From contig NZ_VYTY01000018.1 of NCBI RefSeq assembly GCF_009821115.1, forward strand, positions 1 to 50,088: a DNA stretch of 50,088 nucleotides, in the 5' to 3' direction. A program made the position numbers and the translations under genes. The notes beneath the pieces are model-generated. The model was not told the origin of the DNA and ran no database searches. It worked only from the letters and a program-made list of their open reading frames with translations. Shown here piece after piece: positions 1 to 9,156 of this stretch (position 1 is the first letter of the stretch; each line of letters begins with the position of its first letter). This DNA is from Nitrincola alkalisediminis (GTDB lineage Bacteria > Pseudomonadota > Gammaproteobacteria > Pseudomonadales > Balneatricaceae).

Positions 1-72
1 TCAGAAGTGAAACGCGTCATCGCCGATGGTAGTGTGGGGTTTCCCCATGTGAGAGTAGGTCATCGCCAGGCA
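1..72 (+). rRNA. rrf: 5S ribosomal RNA, 3' part only
   Basis: The first bases match the last ~70 nt of a gammaproteobacterial 5S rRNA: the GAAGTGAAACG segment, the GCCGATGGTAGTGTGGGG arm and the 3' strand GCCAGGCA of the terminal stem are all recognisable. The 5' half lies outside the window. It marks the end of an rrn operon transcribed rightward. The exact 3' nucleotide is uncertain by one or two bases. Confidence 0.95.
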
Positions 73-83
73 TTTATTTAGAG

Positions 84-120
84 AAGCCCCTGATTCCATG
101 AGTCAGGGGCTTTTTGCTTT
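84..120 (+). terminator. rrn operon intrinsic terminator
   Basis: AGCCCCTGA (85-93) pairs with TCAGGGGCT (103-111) around a 9-nt loop and is followed by a T-rich run. It lies 12 nt after the 5S rRNA, as expected for the end of an rRNA transcript. Confidence 0.9.
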
Positions 121-189
121 TTTAAAACACTTAAATAAATGAATTTTAATGGTGATTTCAACCTGCTGAAAGCAATAGCTAAAAGAGCG

Positions 190-219
190 TTGGACTATTT
201 TAGCTATCTCGACTAGAAT
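190..219 (+). promoter_or_regulatory. Candidate carA promoter
   Basis: TTGGAC (190-195) and TAGAAT (214-219) are separated by 18 bp, a fair sigma-70 match. The start point would be near 226, so the two hairpins at 228-295 would lie in the carAB leader. Inferred from sequence only. Confidence 0.5.
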
Positions 220-227
220 ACAGCCGG

Positions 228-300
228 TTTGCCAACAGGTTTTGGCAAAATACAAAATTCTAAATAGCGAGGCGGGCCTCTGGTTTTGTCTCGCTTTTTT
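228..300 (+). promoter_or_regulatory. carA leader: hairpin plus terminator-like hairpin (possible attenuator)
   Basis: TTTGCCAA (228-235) and TTGGCAAA (242-249) form a perfect 8-bp hairpin. After it, AGCGAG (266-271) pairs with CTCGCT (290-295), followed by six T residues. Inside that second structure GAGG (269-272) can alternatively pair with CCTC (277-280), which would break the terminator stem. Mutually exclusive structures in front of a pyrimidine gene suggest attenuation. It could instead be a second rrn terminator, with the carA promoter further downstream. Confidence 0.45.
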
Positions 301-355
301 ACAGCTATACTTCACACTTTGATTATTTTTTCAGCGCACATGCGGGGAGGTTCCA

Positions 356-1495
356 TTGACGCGACCAGCCATTCTTGCTCTTGAGGACGGAAGTATTTTC
401 AGGGGGATCGCGATTGGCGCCAACGGGGAGACGACCGGGGAGGTTGTGTTTAATACCTCGATGACGGGTTATCAAGAAATATTGACTGACCCTTCATATT
501 GCCGTCAAATTGTGACGCTCACCTATCCTCATATTGGTAATACGGGTATCAACTCTGAAGATCGGGAGTCCAATCATATTTGGGCATCAGGTCTTGTCAT
601 CCGGGACTTGCCTTTAATGGCAAGTAACTTTCGCAGTGAAATGGCGTTGGATACGTACCTTTCTGAAAAAGGTGTTATCGCTATTGCCGATATCGATACA
701 CGTCGTTTGACTCGCTTACTACGTGAAAAAGGCTCATTAAATGGCTGTATTATGGCTGGAGACATTGTCGACGAGTCCATAGCTGTCGAAAAAGCTAAGG
801 CATTTCCGGGTTTAAAGGGAATGGACTTGGCAAAAGAAGTGACAGTGGATCATTCCTATGAATGGACCTCTGGTGAGTGGAAGCTTGGTGTTGGTCATGT
901 ATCGCATGATGATCGAGAGCATGAGTTTCATGTAGTTGCCTACGACTACGGCGTTAAGCATAATATTTTAAGAATGTTGGCGAGCCGCGGGTGTAAATTG
1001 ACGGTTGTTCCTGCCCAAACGCCTGCAAAAGATGTTTTGGCCCTTAATCCTGACGGTGTATTTCTGTCAAATGGTCCTGGTGATCCAGCACCCTGTACCT
1101 ATGCAATTGAAGCCATAGCTCAAATTCTTGAAACAAAACGCCCTGTATTTGGCATATGCTTAGGTCATCAGCTTTTAGCGTTGGCGTCAGGCGCAAAAAC
1201 AGAGAAAATGAAGTTTGGCCACCATGGTGCAAATCATCCTGTTCAAGATATGTCGACGAACAAAGTCATGATCACCAGTCAAAACCATGGCTTTGCTGTG
1301 TCAGAAAGCGATCTGCCGAGCACACTTGTAGCAACACACAAGTCGCTTTTCGATGGCTCATTGCAAGGTATTGCCCGTACCGACTGTCCAGCTTTCAGTT
1401 TTCAAGGGCACCCAGAGGCGAGCCCAGGGCCACGCGATGTTGCACCCTTATTTGATCATTTTATTGATCTTATGCGTGCGCATAAACAAGCCTAA
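356..1495 (+). CDS. carA: Carbamoyl phosphate synthase small (glutaminase) subunit
   Basis: CarA releases ammonia from glutamine and channels it to CarB for carbamoyl phosphate, the shared precursor of pyrimidines and arginine, in the cytoplasm. The 379-residue protein has the CPSase small-subunit N-terminal domain (about 1-150) and a class I glutamine amidotransferase domain with the full catalytic triad: C268 in GICLGHQ, H352 and E354 in GHPEAS. The start is TTG at 356, chosen because GGGGAGG (344-350) lies at good spacing and the protein then begins [11 protein letters not shown] as in the family. carB follows after 29 nt. In many relatives dapB precedes carA; here a 5S rRNA does. Confidence 0.97.
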   Translation: MTRPAILALEDGSIFRGIAIGANGETTGEVVFNTSMTGYQEILTDPSYCRQIVTLTYPHIGNTGINSEDRESNHIWASGLVIRDLPLMASNFRSEMALDTYLSEKGVIAIADIDTRRLTRLLREKGSLNGCIMAGDIVDESIAVEKAKAFPGLKGMDLAKEVTVDHSYEWTSGEWKLGVGHVSHDDREHEFHVVAYDYGVKHNILRMLASRGCKLTVVPAQTPAKDVLALNPDGVFLSNGPGDPAPCTYAIEAIAQILETKRPVFGICLGHQLLALASGAKTEKMKFGHHGANHPVQDMSTNKVMITSQNHGFAVSESDLPSTLVATHKSLFDGSLQGIARTDCPAFSFQGHPEASPGPRDVAPLFDHFIDLMRAHKQA

Positions 1496-1524
1496 ACAGA
1501 ATCTAAGACAACTGGTTACTACAG

Positions 1525-4500
1525 ATGCCAAAACGTACAGATATACAGAGTATTCTTATCCTTGGAGCAGGCCCTATTGTTATAGGTCAGGCATGTGAGT
1601 TTGACTATTCCGGTGCCCAGGCTTGTAAAGCGCTGAGAGAAGAGGGTTATCGCGTTATTCTTGTGAACTCTAACCCTGCAACCATCATGACTGATCCGGC
1701 AATGGCTGATGCGACATACATCGAGCCCATCAATTGGAAAACAGTTGCTAAGATCATAGAGAAAGAACGTCCTGATGCCTTGCTTCCGACAATGGGCGGG
1801 CAAACAGCCCTTAACTGCGCGCTTGATTTAGATCGTGAAGGGGTTTTGGCTCAGTACGGCGTCGAAATGATTGGTGCTACGCAGGACGCTATAGATAAAG
1901 CCGAAGATCGGGAGCGTTTTGATAAAGCCATGCGCAGTATTGGTTTGGAGTGTCCTCGCTCGGCCATCGCACATAGTATGGAAGAAGCACTGCAAGTTCT
2001 TGATTCTATCGGTTTTCCAGCCATTATTCGTCCTTCATTCACAATGGGTGGATCAGGTGGTGGTATCGCCTATAATCGTGAAGAATTTATCGAGATCTGT
2101 GAGCGTGGCCTTGATTTGTCGCCGACCTCAGAGTTGCTAATCGATGAGTCATTGATTGGTTGGAAAGAGTATGAAATGGAAGTCGTTCGTGACAAGAATG
2201 ACAACTGTATTATTATCTGTTCAATTGAAAACTTTGACGCTATGGGTGTTCACACAGGTGATAGTATCACCGTTGCACCGGCTCAAACATTGACTGACAA
2301 AGAGTATCAATTGATGCGTGATGCATCGGTTGCCGTTTTACGTGAAATTGGCGTCGAAACGGGTGGTTCTAACGTTCAGTTTGGTATTTGTCCAACCACT
2401 GGTCGGATGGTGATCATCGAGATGAACCCTAGGGTTTCTCGTTCTTCAGCGCTGGCCTCAAAAGCAACGGGCTTCCCGATTGCCAAGGTTGCGGCAAAAC
2501 TAGCTGTAGGCTATACGCTGGATGAGTTGCAAAATGAAATCACGGGTGGACGTACCCCAGCTTCATTCGAGCCCTCAATTGACTATGTGGTTACTAAGAT
2601 ACCGCGTTTTACGTTTGAAAAGTTCCCACAAGCCAATGACCGCTTAACCACGCAAATGAAATCTGTTGGCGAAGTAATGGCGATAGGTCGAAACCAGCAA
2701 GAGTCTCTGCAAAAAGCGCTGCGTGGGTTGGAAGTAGGCGCAACAGGTTTTGATCCTATTATTGATTTGAATGCAGAGGATGCTAAAAGCGATCTTGTTA
2801 GAGAGTTGCAGCAGCCCGGCAGTGAGCGAATTTGGTATATAGGTGATGCGTTCCGTTTAGGCATGAGTGTTGATGAAATCTATAAGCTCTCAGGTGTGGA
2901 TCCTTGGTTCTTGGTTCAAATTGAGGATCTCATTAAGGATGAAGCAAAGGTCGCTCAAAGCACCTTAACAGACCTAAGCAAAGATGATATTTATCGACTT
3001 AAACGTAAAGGTTTTTCAGATGCGCGTTTAGCGAAGCTCTTAGGGGTTACTGAAAAGCAATTTAGAAAACAGCGTCATTCGTTCAATATCCGTCCAGTCT
3101 TTAAGCGAGTGGATACCTGTGCAGCTGAGTTTGCAACCGATACGGCCTACATGTATTCAACCTATGATGAAGAGTGCGAAGCCGCTCCTTCTGATCGTGA
3201 AAAAATTATGGTCATTGGTGGTGGTCCTAACCGTATAGGTCAAGGTATTGAGTTTGATTATTGCTGTGTTCATGCTGCATTAGCTGCGCGTGAAGACGGT
3301 TATGAAACAATTATGGTCAACTGTAATCCAGAGACGGTTTCAACGGATTACGATACATCTGATCGTTTGTACTTCGAGCCAATTACATTAGAAGATGTAC
3401 TTGAAATTGTTGCAGTTGAAAAACCGAAAGGCGTTATCGTTCAGTACGGTGGTCAAACACCTTTGAAGCTGGCAGTTGCCCTCGAACAGGCGGGAGTGCC
3501 CATTATTGGAACACCGCCAGAGGCAATTGATCGCGCAGAAGATCGTGAACTGTTCCAGCAAATGCTAAAGCGTTTGGGCTTAAAACAGCCTGAAAATGCG
3601 ACCGTACGCAGTTTAGAACAGGCCGTGATCGAGGCTGAGAAAATAGGGTATCCGTTAGTTGTTCGTCCATCGTATGTGCTAGGTGGTAGAGCAATGGAAA
3701 TTGTCTATAAAGAGTCTGAGCTGCGCCAGTATATGCAAAATGCAGTTAAAGTCTCAAACGATGCGCCTGTGCTGCTTGATCACTTCTTAAATGCAGCGGT
3801 TGAAGTTGACATAGATGCCGTTTGTGATGGTAGTACCGTCGTTATTGGTGCGATTATGCAGCATATCGAGCAAGCAGGTGTTCACTCAGGTGATTCTGCT
3901 TGCTCATTGCCGCCGTACAGCTTAGCAGCAGGTGTGCAGGATGCCATGAGAGATATGGTCCGTAAAATGGCCTTAGAACTCGGTGTTATTGGCTTAATGA
4001 ACGTGCAGTTGGCTTATCAAAATGGTGAAATTTACGTCATTGAGGTGAACCCACGTGCATCAAGAACAGTTCCTTTTGTGTCCAAGTGTATAGGTGTTTC
4101 ACTTGCGAAAGTGGCGGCATTGGTAATGACGGGTAAAACCTTACCTGAGCTTGGTTTTACTGAGGAAATTGTTCCTAAATTCTTCAGTGTTAAAGAAGCT
4201 GTTTTCCCGTTCAACAAATTTCCAGGCGTTGACCCTATCTTAGGCCCGGAGATGAAGTCCACGGGTGAAGTTATGGGGGTGGGTGCTAGCTTCGGTGAAG
4301 CCTTCATGAAGGCTCAAATAGGTGCAGGTGAGAAAATGCCTGTTAAGGGCAAAGCCTTTATCTCCGTTCGTGATGTAGATAAAGAAGCTGTTGTTCCTGT
4401 AGCACAAGATCTGGTTGGATTAGGTTTCAAGTTGATCGCGACGTCGGGGACTGCCACTTTGCTTGAAAAGGCAGGTTTACAGGTTGAGCGTGTTAACAAA

Positions 4501-4746
4501 GTCATGGAAGGTCGTCCAAATATCGTTGATTTAATGAAAAATGGTGATATCGCCTATGTCATTAATACAACAGAAGGTCGTAAGGCAATCGCGGATTCAG
4601 CGGCTATCCGTCGTGCAGCGATTCAGCACAAAGTGCCTTATACAACGACTCTTGCGGGAGCGGCTGCTGTAACTGAAGGCTTGAAGTTTGGTGAGGAAAA
4701 GGTTGTTCGTCGCTTACAAGATTTGCATGCAGGAGTGTTTTCATGA
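1525..4746 (+). CDS. carB: Carbamoyl phosphate synthase large subunit
   Basis: CarB makes carbamoyl phosphate from bicarbonate, CarA-derived ammonia and two ATP. At 1073 residues it is full length. Two homologous ATP-grasp halves are visible: residues ~1-400 ([21 protein letters not shown] at the start) and ~550-930 (a second [15 protein letters not shown] motif near 569), joined by the oligomerisation region. A C-terminal MGS-like allosteric domain (~935-1073) binds effectors such as UMP and ornithine in studied enzymes. Its stop codon overlaps the greA start (ATGA, 4743-4746), so the two are probably translationally coupled in a carA-carB-greA operon. Confidence 0.98.
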   Translation: MPKRTDIQSILILGAGPIVIGQACEFDYSGAQACKALREEGYRVILVNSNPATIMTDPAMADATYIEPINWKTVAKIIEKERPDALLPTMGGQTALNCALDLDREGVLAQYGVEMIGATQDAIDKAEDRERFDKAMRSIGLECPRSAIAHSMEEALQVLDSIGFPAIIRPSFTMGGSGGGIAYNREEFIEICERGLDLSPTSELLIDESLIGWKEYEMEVVRDKNDNCIIICSIENFDAMGVHTGDSITVAPAQTLTDKEYQLMRDASVAVLREIGVETGGSNVQFGICPTTGRMVIIEMNPRVSRSSALASKATGFPIAKVAAKLAVGYTLDELQNEITGGRTPASFEPSIDYVVTKIPRFTFEKFPQANDRLTTQMKSVGEVMAIGRNQQESLQKALRGLEVGATGFDPIIDLNAEDAKSDLVRELQQPGSERIWYIGDAFRLGMSVDEIYKLSGVDPWFLVQIEDLIKDEAKVAQSTLTDLSKDDIYRLKRKGFSDARLAKLLGVTEKQFRKQRHSFNIRPVFKRVDTCAAEFATDTAYMYSTYDEECEAAPSDREKIMVIGGGPNRIGQGIEFDYCCVHAALAAREDGYETIMVNCNPETVSTDYDTSDRLYFEPITLEDVLEIVAVEKPKGVIVQYGGQTPLKLAVALEQAGVPIIGTPPEAIDRAEDRELFQQMLKRLGLKQPENATVRSLEQAVIEAEKIGYPLVVRPSYVLGGRAMEIVYKESELRQYMQNAVKVSNDAPVLLDHFLNAAVEVDIDAVCDGSTVVIGAIMQHIEQAGVHSGDSACSLPPYSLAAGVQDAMRDMVRKMALELGVIGLMNVQLAYQNGEIYVIEVNPRASRTVPFVSKCIGVSLAKVAALVMTGKTLPELGFTEEIVPKFFSVKEAVFPFNKFPGVDPILGPEMKSTGEVMGVGASFGEAFMKAQIGAGEKMPVKGKAFISVRDVDKEAVVPVAQDLVGLGFKLIATSGTATLLEKAGLQVERVNKVMEGRPNIVDLMKNGDIAYVINTTEGRKAIADSAAIRRAAIQHKVPYTTTLAGAAAVTEGLKFGEEKVVRRLQDLHAGVFS

Positions 4747-5222
4747 GTCGTGTTCCGATGACGGTGGCCGGAGAGGCTGCATTGAGAGCAGAGCTTGAGC
4801 AGCTTAAAACCAAAGATCGTCCAAAAGTAATTGCGGATATTGCTGAAGCGCGTGCACATGGTGACCTGAAGGAAAATGCTGAGTATCATGCCGCTCGTGA
4901 GCAGCAAGGTTTCATCGAAGGGCGTATAAGGGAGTTAGAATATAAGCTCTCTTTGGCGCAGGTTATTGATGTTTCTAAAATACCTCACACTGGAAAAGTG
5001 ATCTTTGGTGTAACAGTGAGCCTTGTTAACCTCGATACTGATGAAGAAGTGTCTTATCAGATTGTTGGAGATGATGAAGCGGATATTAAGAAACAGAAAA
5101 TATCCGTGAACTCACCCATTGCAAGAGCCTTAATTGGGAAAGAGGAAGGCGATGTGACAGCTGTCAACACCCCAGCGGGAATGACAGAGTATGAAATTAC
5201 CCATGTGACACACGCAGTCTAA
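4743..5222 (+). CDS. greA: Transcript cleavage factor GreA
   Basis: GreA enters the RNA polymerase secondary channel and stimulates cleavage of backtracked RNA, rescuing stalled complexes. The 159-residue length is standard. The N-terminal coiled coil (1-~75) carries the acidic tip D41/E44 in GDLKENAEY that coordinates the catalytic metal, and the C-terminal FKBP-like domain ends the protein. It overlaps carB by 4 bp, and carAB-greA is a common gammaproteobacterial gene order. A hairpin follows after 10 nt. Confidence 0.97.
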   Translation: MSRVPMTVAGEAALRAELEQLKTKDRPKVIADIAEARAHGDLKENAEYHAAREQQGFIEGRIRELEYKLSLAQVIDVSKIPHTGKVIFGVTVSLVNLDTDEEVSYQIVGDDEADIKKQKISVNSPIARALIGKEEGDVTAVNTPAGMTEYEITHVTHAV

Positions 5223-5232
5223 ATCGTTTATT

Positions 5233-5268
5233 GCCACCCCGCGTTTATTTGGGGGTGGCTCTGATTTA
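5233..5268. terminator. Hairpin between convergent greA and yhbY
   Basis: GCCACCCC (5233-5240) and GGGGTGGC (5252-5259) form an 8-bp stem with an 11-nt loop between the two convergent genes. The T-tract is poor on both strands, so termination may be weak or bidirectional. Confidence 0.55.
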
Positions 5269-5282
5269 TCAGTACTGCAAAC

Positions 5283-5591
5283 TTATACAGAGCGCATTAA
5301 ATTCGACAGTTTAGGATTAGGTGCGCTTGATTTTCTGTACAACAAGGCTAAGTTGCCAATCTCTTGCACTAATGTCGCTTCGACAATCTCGCAAAGCTCT
5401 TGAATAAGCTGCTTTTTAAGTTGGCGATCTCCAACTGAGAAGCGCACTTTAATGAGTTCGTGATCCTCTAAAGCTCGATCAACTTCTAATTGGATGTTTT
5501 CGGACAAGCCATTGCCCGCGACCATGACAATCGGATTAAGTTGATGTCCAATCGTGCGAAAATGTTTTTTTTGCTCAGGCGTTAAGCTCAT
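5283..5591 (-). CDS. yhbY: YhbY-type CRM domain RNA-binding protein (ribosome assembly)
   Basis: This 102-residue protein is a single CRM (chloroplast RNA splicing and ribosome maturation) domain; the E. coli homologue associates with pre-50S particles. It shows the LTPEQKKHFR start, the GNGLSENI loop (matching the family GxxG-type loop) and the ALEDHELIKVRF core. The reading frame is open further upstream to a TTG at 5648, with another ATG at 5627; the ATG at 5591 was chosen because the family starts MxLTxxQKxxL. No strong Shine-Dalgarno is seen for any of the three. In most relatives it is divergent from rlmE-ftsH; here rlmE is absent. Confidence 0.9.
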   Translation of the reverse strand: MSLTPEQKKHFRTIGHQLNPIVMVAGNGLSENIQLEVDRALEDHELIKVRFSVGDRQLKKQLIQELCEIVEATLVQEIGNLALLYRKSSAPNPKLSNLMRSV

Positions 5592-5648
5592 ACTAAAATG
5601 TTTATCTCGTGATTCGGGTTGAGGCATTCTATGCCTAATAATAGCCAA

Positions 5649-5898
5649 GATAGCATTCTACAATACTCACTGATGAGTGAGTAGTCGTGAAGCTTTAAAG
5701 TTAGCCCTTTCCGCGCCATAGGTTCTGCAGATTTGACCTGTAGGGCTGGAACATTTGTGGGGTATGAGTATCTAAGTACTGATTGTAAACGTATTCAATC
5801 AGCGTATCCCGAGTATAGATGACTTTGCTGAGTCCTTTTGTAAGGGGGGGTTGTAATTCAAAATTAATCCCTCATATAGTTAGGCTGGCAGGTGTGCG
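5649..5898. other. Non-coding gap upstream of the ftsH region
   Basis: No gene is recognised here. A perfect inverted repeat TACTCACT (5664-5671) / AGTGAGTA (5676-5683) sits just upstream of yhbY. A nested potential hairpin pairs AGCCCT (5703-5708) with AGGGCT (5742-5747), enclosing AGGT (5720-5723) / ACCT (5736-5739). A sigma-70-like promoter occupies its right end (5851-5880). No remnant of rlmE was recognised. Confidence 0.5.
5851..5880 (+). promoter_or_regulatory. Candidate promoter for the small ORF and ftsH
   Basis: TTGTAA (5851-5856) and TATAGT (5875-5880) are separated by 18 bp. The predicted start point near 5887 falls about 12 nt before the small ORF at 5899, an economical arrangement that supports that ORF. 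Confidence 0.45.
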
Positions 5899-6063
5899 TT
5901 GGTAGTGGATGCGTGGCAGCGTGTGTGGGGTAAGAGGTATCCTGCTTGTGTTGCTCTGATCCTACTCTGTACTATTTTCGTAAAGGAATCTGTTAATAGC
6001 GATAATGTACAAGAGTTAAGGCAGGCGCAGCGCTCAATTAGATTAATTTATCAACTCGATTGA
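5899..6063 (+). CDS. Unrecognised 54-residue single-pass membrane microprotein
   Basis: I do not recognise this gene. The frame opens after a TAG at 5881, with TTG at 5899 (AGG at 5890-5892 upstream) or GTG at 5905 as start, and ends TGA at 6061. The predicted peptide has a basic, aromatic N-terminus (VVDAWQRVWGKRYP), a hydrophobic stretch of about 13 residues (ACVALILLCTIFV) and a charged C-terminal segment (KESVNSDNVQELRQAQRSIR) that could be helical. That topology fits a small N-in membrane protein. A promoter-like sequence ends 19 nt upstream, and ftsH, encoding a membrane protease, begins 91 nt downstream. Non-standard start codons and shortness make it a candidate only. Confidence 0.4.
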   Translation: MVVDAWQRVWGKRYPACVALILLCTIFVKESVNSDNVQELRQAQRSIRLIYQLD

Positions 6064-6105
6064 TCAATTAGTCATAGGAAAATATCAGGTAGATCGAATG
6101 ACCTG

Positions 6106-6114
6106 TGTTATGAT
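6106..6114 (+). promoter_or_regulatory. Candidate extended -10 promoter for ftsH
   Basis: TGTTATGAT (6106-6114) is an extended -10 element; no good -35 lies at the right distance. It would start ftsH mRNA near 6121, about 34 nt before the TTG start. No convincing sigma-32 site was seen. Confidence 0.35.
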
Positions 6115-6154
6115 GACTTTATGGTCATTAAAAAGATAAACTGAGGGTGGACCT

Positions 6155-8191
6155 TTGAACGATATGGCAAAAAACTTAGTGCTGTGGCTCGTCATAGCAG
6201 CGGTTCTTCTGACCGTCTTTAATAATTTCAGTACAGAGCCTGATGCCCGGACGCTGAGTTACTCAGAGTTTGTAACTGAGGTTCAGTCAGGAAGAGTCTC
6301 TAAAGTCGTGATTGATGGTTTTACAATCACTGGGCAAAGGCCAACGGGTGAAAGCTTTGTCACCATTAGACCAGCCGTGCAGGATCCAAAGCTTATTGAC
6401 GACCTGTTAGCCAATAATGTTGCTATTGAAGGTAAACAGCCTGAGGGTCAAAGTATTTGGTCTCAGCTCTTGGTAGCGGCCTTCCCGATCCTGATTATTA
6501 TTGCAATTTTTATGTTCTTCATGCGTCAAATGCAAGGCGGCGGCGGTGGCCGAGGCGGTCCAATGTCGTTCGGCAAATCCAAAGCTAGAATGATGAGTGA
6601 AGACCAAATTAAAACAACCTTTGATGATGTCGCAGGTGTTGAAGAGGCAAAAGAAGAAGTTGCTGAACTTGTTGACTATCTTCGAGATCCTGGGAAGTTT
6701 CAGCGTTTAGGTGGACATATTCCACGAGGTGTTTTGATGTCCGGTTCTCCTGGTACCGGTAAAACCTTGTTGGCAAAAGCGATAGCTGGAGAAGCAAAGG
6801 TTCCTTTCTTCAGTATCTCAGGCTCTGACTTTGTTGAAATGTTTGTCGGTGTCGGTGCATCTCGCGTTCGTGATATGTTCGATCAAGCAAAGAAACATGC
6901 ACCTTGTATCATCTTTATCGATGAGATTGATGCCGTTGGTCGTAGTCGCGGCGTAGGTTTAGGTGGTGGTAACGATGAGCGTGAACAAACGCTAAACCAA
7001 TTATTGGTTGAAATGGATGGATTCGAAGGAACAGAAGGAATAATTGTTATTGCTGCAACGAACCGCCCTGATGTACTGGATCCAGCGTTATTGCGTCCAG
7101 GTCGCTTTGACCGTCAAGTGCACGTCGGCCTGCCTGATATTCGTGGTCGTGATCAGATTCTCAAAGTTCATATGCGCAAAGTACCTCTGGGTGATGATGT
7201 ACGCTCGGATTTGATTGCACGTGGTACACCAGGCTTCTCGGGTGCAGACTTAGCTAACCTTGTTAACGAAGCGGCACTGTTTGCTGCAAGAGAAGGCAAG
7301 CGTATTGTCGGAATGGAGCAGTTTGAGAAAGCCAAAGACAAAATCATGATGGGCGCTGAGCGTAAATCCATGGTGATGTCATACAAAGAACGGTTGAATA
7401 CGGCTTATCATGAATCAGGTCATGCTATTGTGGGCCGCTTGATGCCTGAACATGATCCTGTATATAAAGTGTCAATTATTCCGCGTGGTCGAGCATTGGG
7501 TGTGACGATGTTTCTTCCTGCAGAAGACCGTTACAGCTTTAGTCGACAAGGCATTATTTCTCAAATATGCTCACTCTATGGTGGCCGTATAGCAGAGGAA
7601 ATGACTCTAGGAAAAGAAGGTGTTACGACGGGGGCTTCGAATGACATTCAGCGTGCAACAACCTTGGCTCGTAACATGGTGACGAAATGGGGCTTAAGTG
7701 AGGAGCTCGGTCCTTTGCTGTATGCTGAAGAGGATGATGATCCTTTTGGTCGTGGCATGGGTGGTGGAGCCAAGGCTAAGTCAGAAGAAACTCAGCGTAG
7801 AATTGACGCCGAAGTTAAAAAGATTATTGACACTTGTTATGCAAAAGCCTATCAAATCCTCACAGATAACCGTGACATTCTTGAGACGATGACGCAAGCG
7901 CTCATCAAATATGAAACGATAGGCTCGAAGCAGTTAGATGAGTTGATGGCAAGAGAGCCAGTCACCGCTCCGGAGGGTTGGGATGAGGCAACTGAACGAT
8001 CCAACTCAGAGCCATCTAAGCCTTCTGCAGTTGAACCTGACTCTACTGTACAAGCAGAGGAAAAAGAGTCTGATTCTGATGATCATGACTTGACTGAGTC
8101 TTCTGATTCCAATGAAGATCAAGAGTCTCAGGGGGCGGGTGAATCAGCAGGGCCTGTAGATCCTTGGACAGGAAAGCCTGGTTCAAAATAG
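6155..8191 (+). CDS. ftsH: ATP-dependent zinc metalloprotease FtsH
   Basis: FtsH is the membrane-bound AAA+ protease that degrades misassembled membrane proteins and regulatory substrates. The 678-residue protein has TM1 (~7-24), a periplasmic domain (~25-103), TM2 (~104-124), the AAA module with Walker A GSPGTGKT (197-204), Walker B IIFIDEID and the second region of homology, then the zinc protease motif HESGH (419-423) and an acidic, serine-rich tail. Walker A has serine where the family usually has GPPGTGKT, which still fits the consensus. The TTG start at 6155 is chosen because GAGGGTGG (6143-6150) is well placed for it and too far from the ATG at 6164. Confidence 0.97.
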   Translation: MNDMAKNLVLWLVIAAVLLTVFNNFSTEPDARTLSYSEFVTEVQSGRVSKVVIDGFTITGQRPTGESFVTIRPAVQDPKLIDDLLANNVAIEGKQPEGQSIWSQLLVAAFPILIIIAIFMFFMRQMQGGGGGRGGPMSFGKSKARMMSEDQIKTTFDDVAGVEEAKEEVAELVDYLRDPGKFQRLGGHIPRGVLMSGSPGTGKTLLAKAIAGEAKVPFFSISGSDFVEMFVGVGASRVRDMFDQAKKHAPCIIFIDEIDAVGRSRGVGLGGGNDEREQTLNQLLVEMDGFEGTEGIIVIAATNRPDVLDPALLRPGRFDRQVHVGLPDIRGRDQILKVHMRKVPLGDDVRSDLIARGTPGFSGADLANLVNEAALFAAREGKRIVGMEQFEKAKDKIMMGAERKSMVMSYKERLNTAYHESGHAIVGRLMPEHDPVYKVSIIPRGRALGVTMFLPAEDRYSFSRQGIISQICSLYGGRIAEEMTLGKEGVTTGASNDIQRATTLARNMVTKWGLSEELGPLLYAEEDDDPFGRGMGGGAKAKSEETQRRIDAEVKKIIDTCYAKAYQILTDNRDILETMTQALIKYETIGSKQLDELMAREPVTAPEGWDEATERSNSEPSKPSAVEPDSTVQAEEKESDSDDHDLTESSDSNEDQESQGAGESAGPVDPWTGKPGSK

Positions 8192-8211
8192 AAATTGGCT
8201 TCTAAACAAAT

Positions 8212-8237
8212 AAAAAGCTGGCTTAGGCCAGCTTTTT
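8212..8237 (+). terminator. Intrinsic terminator after ftsH
   Basis: AAAAAGCTGGC (8212-8222) pairs with GCCAGCTTTTT (8227-8237) around a TTAG loop, ending in a T-run. It separates ftsH from folP, so folP needs readthrough or its own promoter in 8238-8297. Confidence 0.9.
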
Positions 8238-8297
8238 ATTTATAAATTAGTTTTGTGTATTGCCAATACGTTGTGAGTGAGTGGCTAAGGCATCAAG

Positions 8298-9155
8298 ATG
8301 AAATCAATCCAATGTGGAACTAAGAGGCTTGCTCTAGACGAGCCTAAGGTGATGGGAATATTGAATGTTACTCCCGACTCCTTCTCTGATGGTGGTCGTT
8401 ACTATCGGGATGACTGTCTTTCTTTGGATGCAGTGCTAAGGCAGGCCAGAGAAATGGTGATGAATGGTGCTCAGATACTCGATGTGGGTGGTGAATCGAC
8501 TCGACCGGGTGCTGCCGAGGTGAGCGTCCAGCAGGAGTTGGATAGAATTGCTCCAGTTGTTGAGCGTTTAGTGTCTGAGTTTGATGTGGTCGTTTCTGTT
8601 GATACCAGTCAGCCAGTGGTGATGTCGGTCGCTGCTTCGCTTGGCGCAGGTTTGATTAATGATGTGAGAGCGTTGCGTGTAGAGGGGGCGCTTGAGGCTG
8701 TTGTTAAAGCTAAGCTACCTGTTTGTCTGATGCATATGCAAGGTGCGCCGGCTACGATGCAAGAAAAACCTGAGTATCAGAATGTTATGGATGATGTTTC
8801 GCATTCTTTGCTTAAATATGCCCGCCGTTGTGAAGAGGCCGGGGTGGCGAAAGATCAGATTATTCTCGATCCGGGTTTTGGTTTTGGGAAAAGTTTGGCG
8901 CATAACTTACAGCTCTTAAATCGTTTAGATGAGATTTGTGAGCTGGGTTATCCTGTGTTGAGTGGTACTTCAAGAAAATCAATGGTGGGTGCGATAACCG
9001 GAAAAGAACCTCAGCAGCGATTAGGGGGGAGTCTTTGCTCCGCTATTCTTGCTGTTCAAAAAGGTGCTTGTATTGTGCGTGTTCATGATGTAGCCGAAAC
9101 TGTTGATGCTCTAAAATTAATGAAAGCGGTTAGACGTGAAGCCTGGGAGGTGTAG
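8298..9155 (+). CDS. folP: Dihydropteroate synthase
   Basis: FolP condenses 6-hydroxymethyl-dihydropterin pyrophosphate with p-aminobenzoate to dihydropteroate in folate synthesis; it is the sulfonamide target. The 285-residue TIM-barrel enzyme has the signature [15 protein letters not shown] near residue 19, the [11 protein letters not shown] motif at ~62-72, and the late SRKSMVG and VRVHDV motifs. AAGG upstream of the ATG supports the start. glmM starts one base after its stop codon, the usual folP-glmM arrangement. FolK, which makes its pterin substrate, is encoded elsewhere in the window (27556-28050). Confidence 0.97.
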   Translation: MKSIQCGTKRLALDEPKVMGILNVTPDSFSDGGRYYRDDCLSLDAVLRQAREMVMNGAQILDVGGESTRPGAAEVSVQQELDRIAPVVERLVSEFDVVVSVDTSQPVVMSVAASLGAGLINDVRALRVEGALEAVVKAKLPVCLMHMQGAPATMQEKPEYQNVMDDVSHSLLKYARRCEEAGVAKDQIILDPGFGFGKSLAHNLQLLNRLDEICELGYPVLSGTSRKSMVGAITGKEPQQRLGGSLCSAILAVQKGACIVRVHDVAETVDALKLMKAVRREAWEV

Positions 9156-9156
9156 T

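Noticed and set aside
197-204. FtsH Walker A variant (codons 197-204 of ftsH): GSPGTGKT instead of GPPGTGKT
   Set aside because: It still satisfies the GxxGxGK[ST] consensus and all other AAA and protease motifs are intact, so no functional change is claimed. Positions given are residues of FtsH.
103-315. 70-codon minus-strand ORF between the 5S gene and carA
   Set aside because: It overlaps the rrn terminator and the carA promoter/leader structures, has unbalanced composition and no ribosome-binding site.
5649-5898. Degraded rlmE remnant
   Set aside because: No frame shows the SAM-binding DLGAAPGGW-type motif or the conserved C-terminal SSRxxSxExY segment, so a relic cannot be supported.
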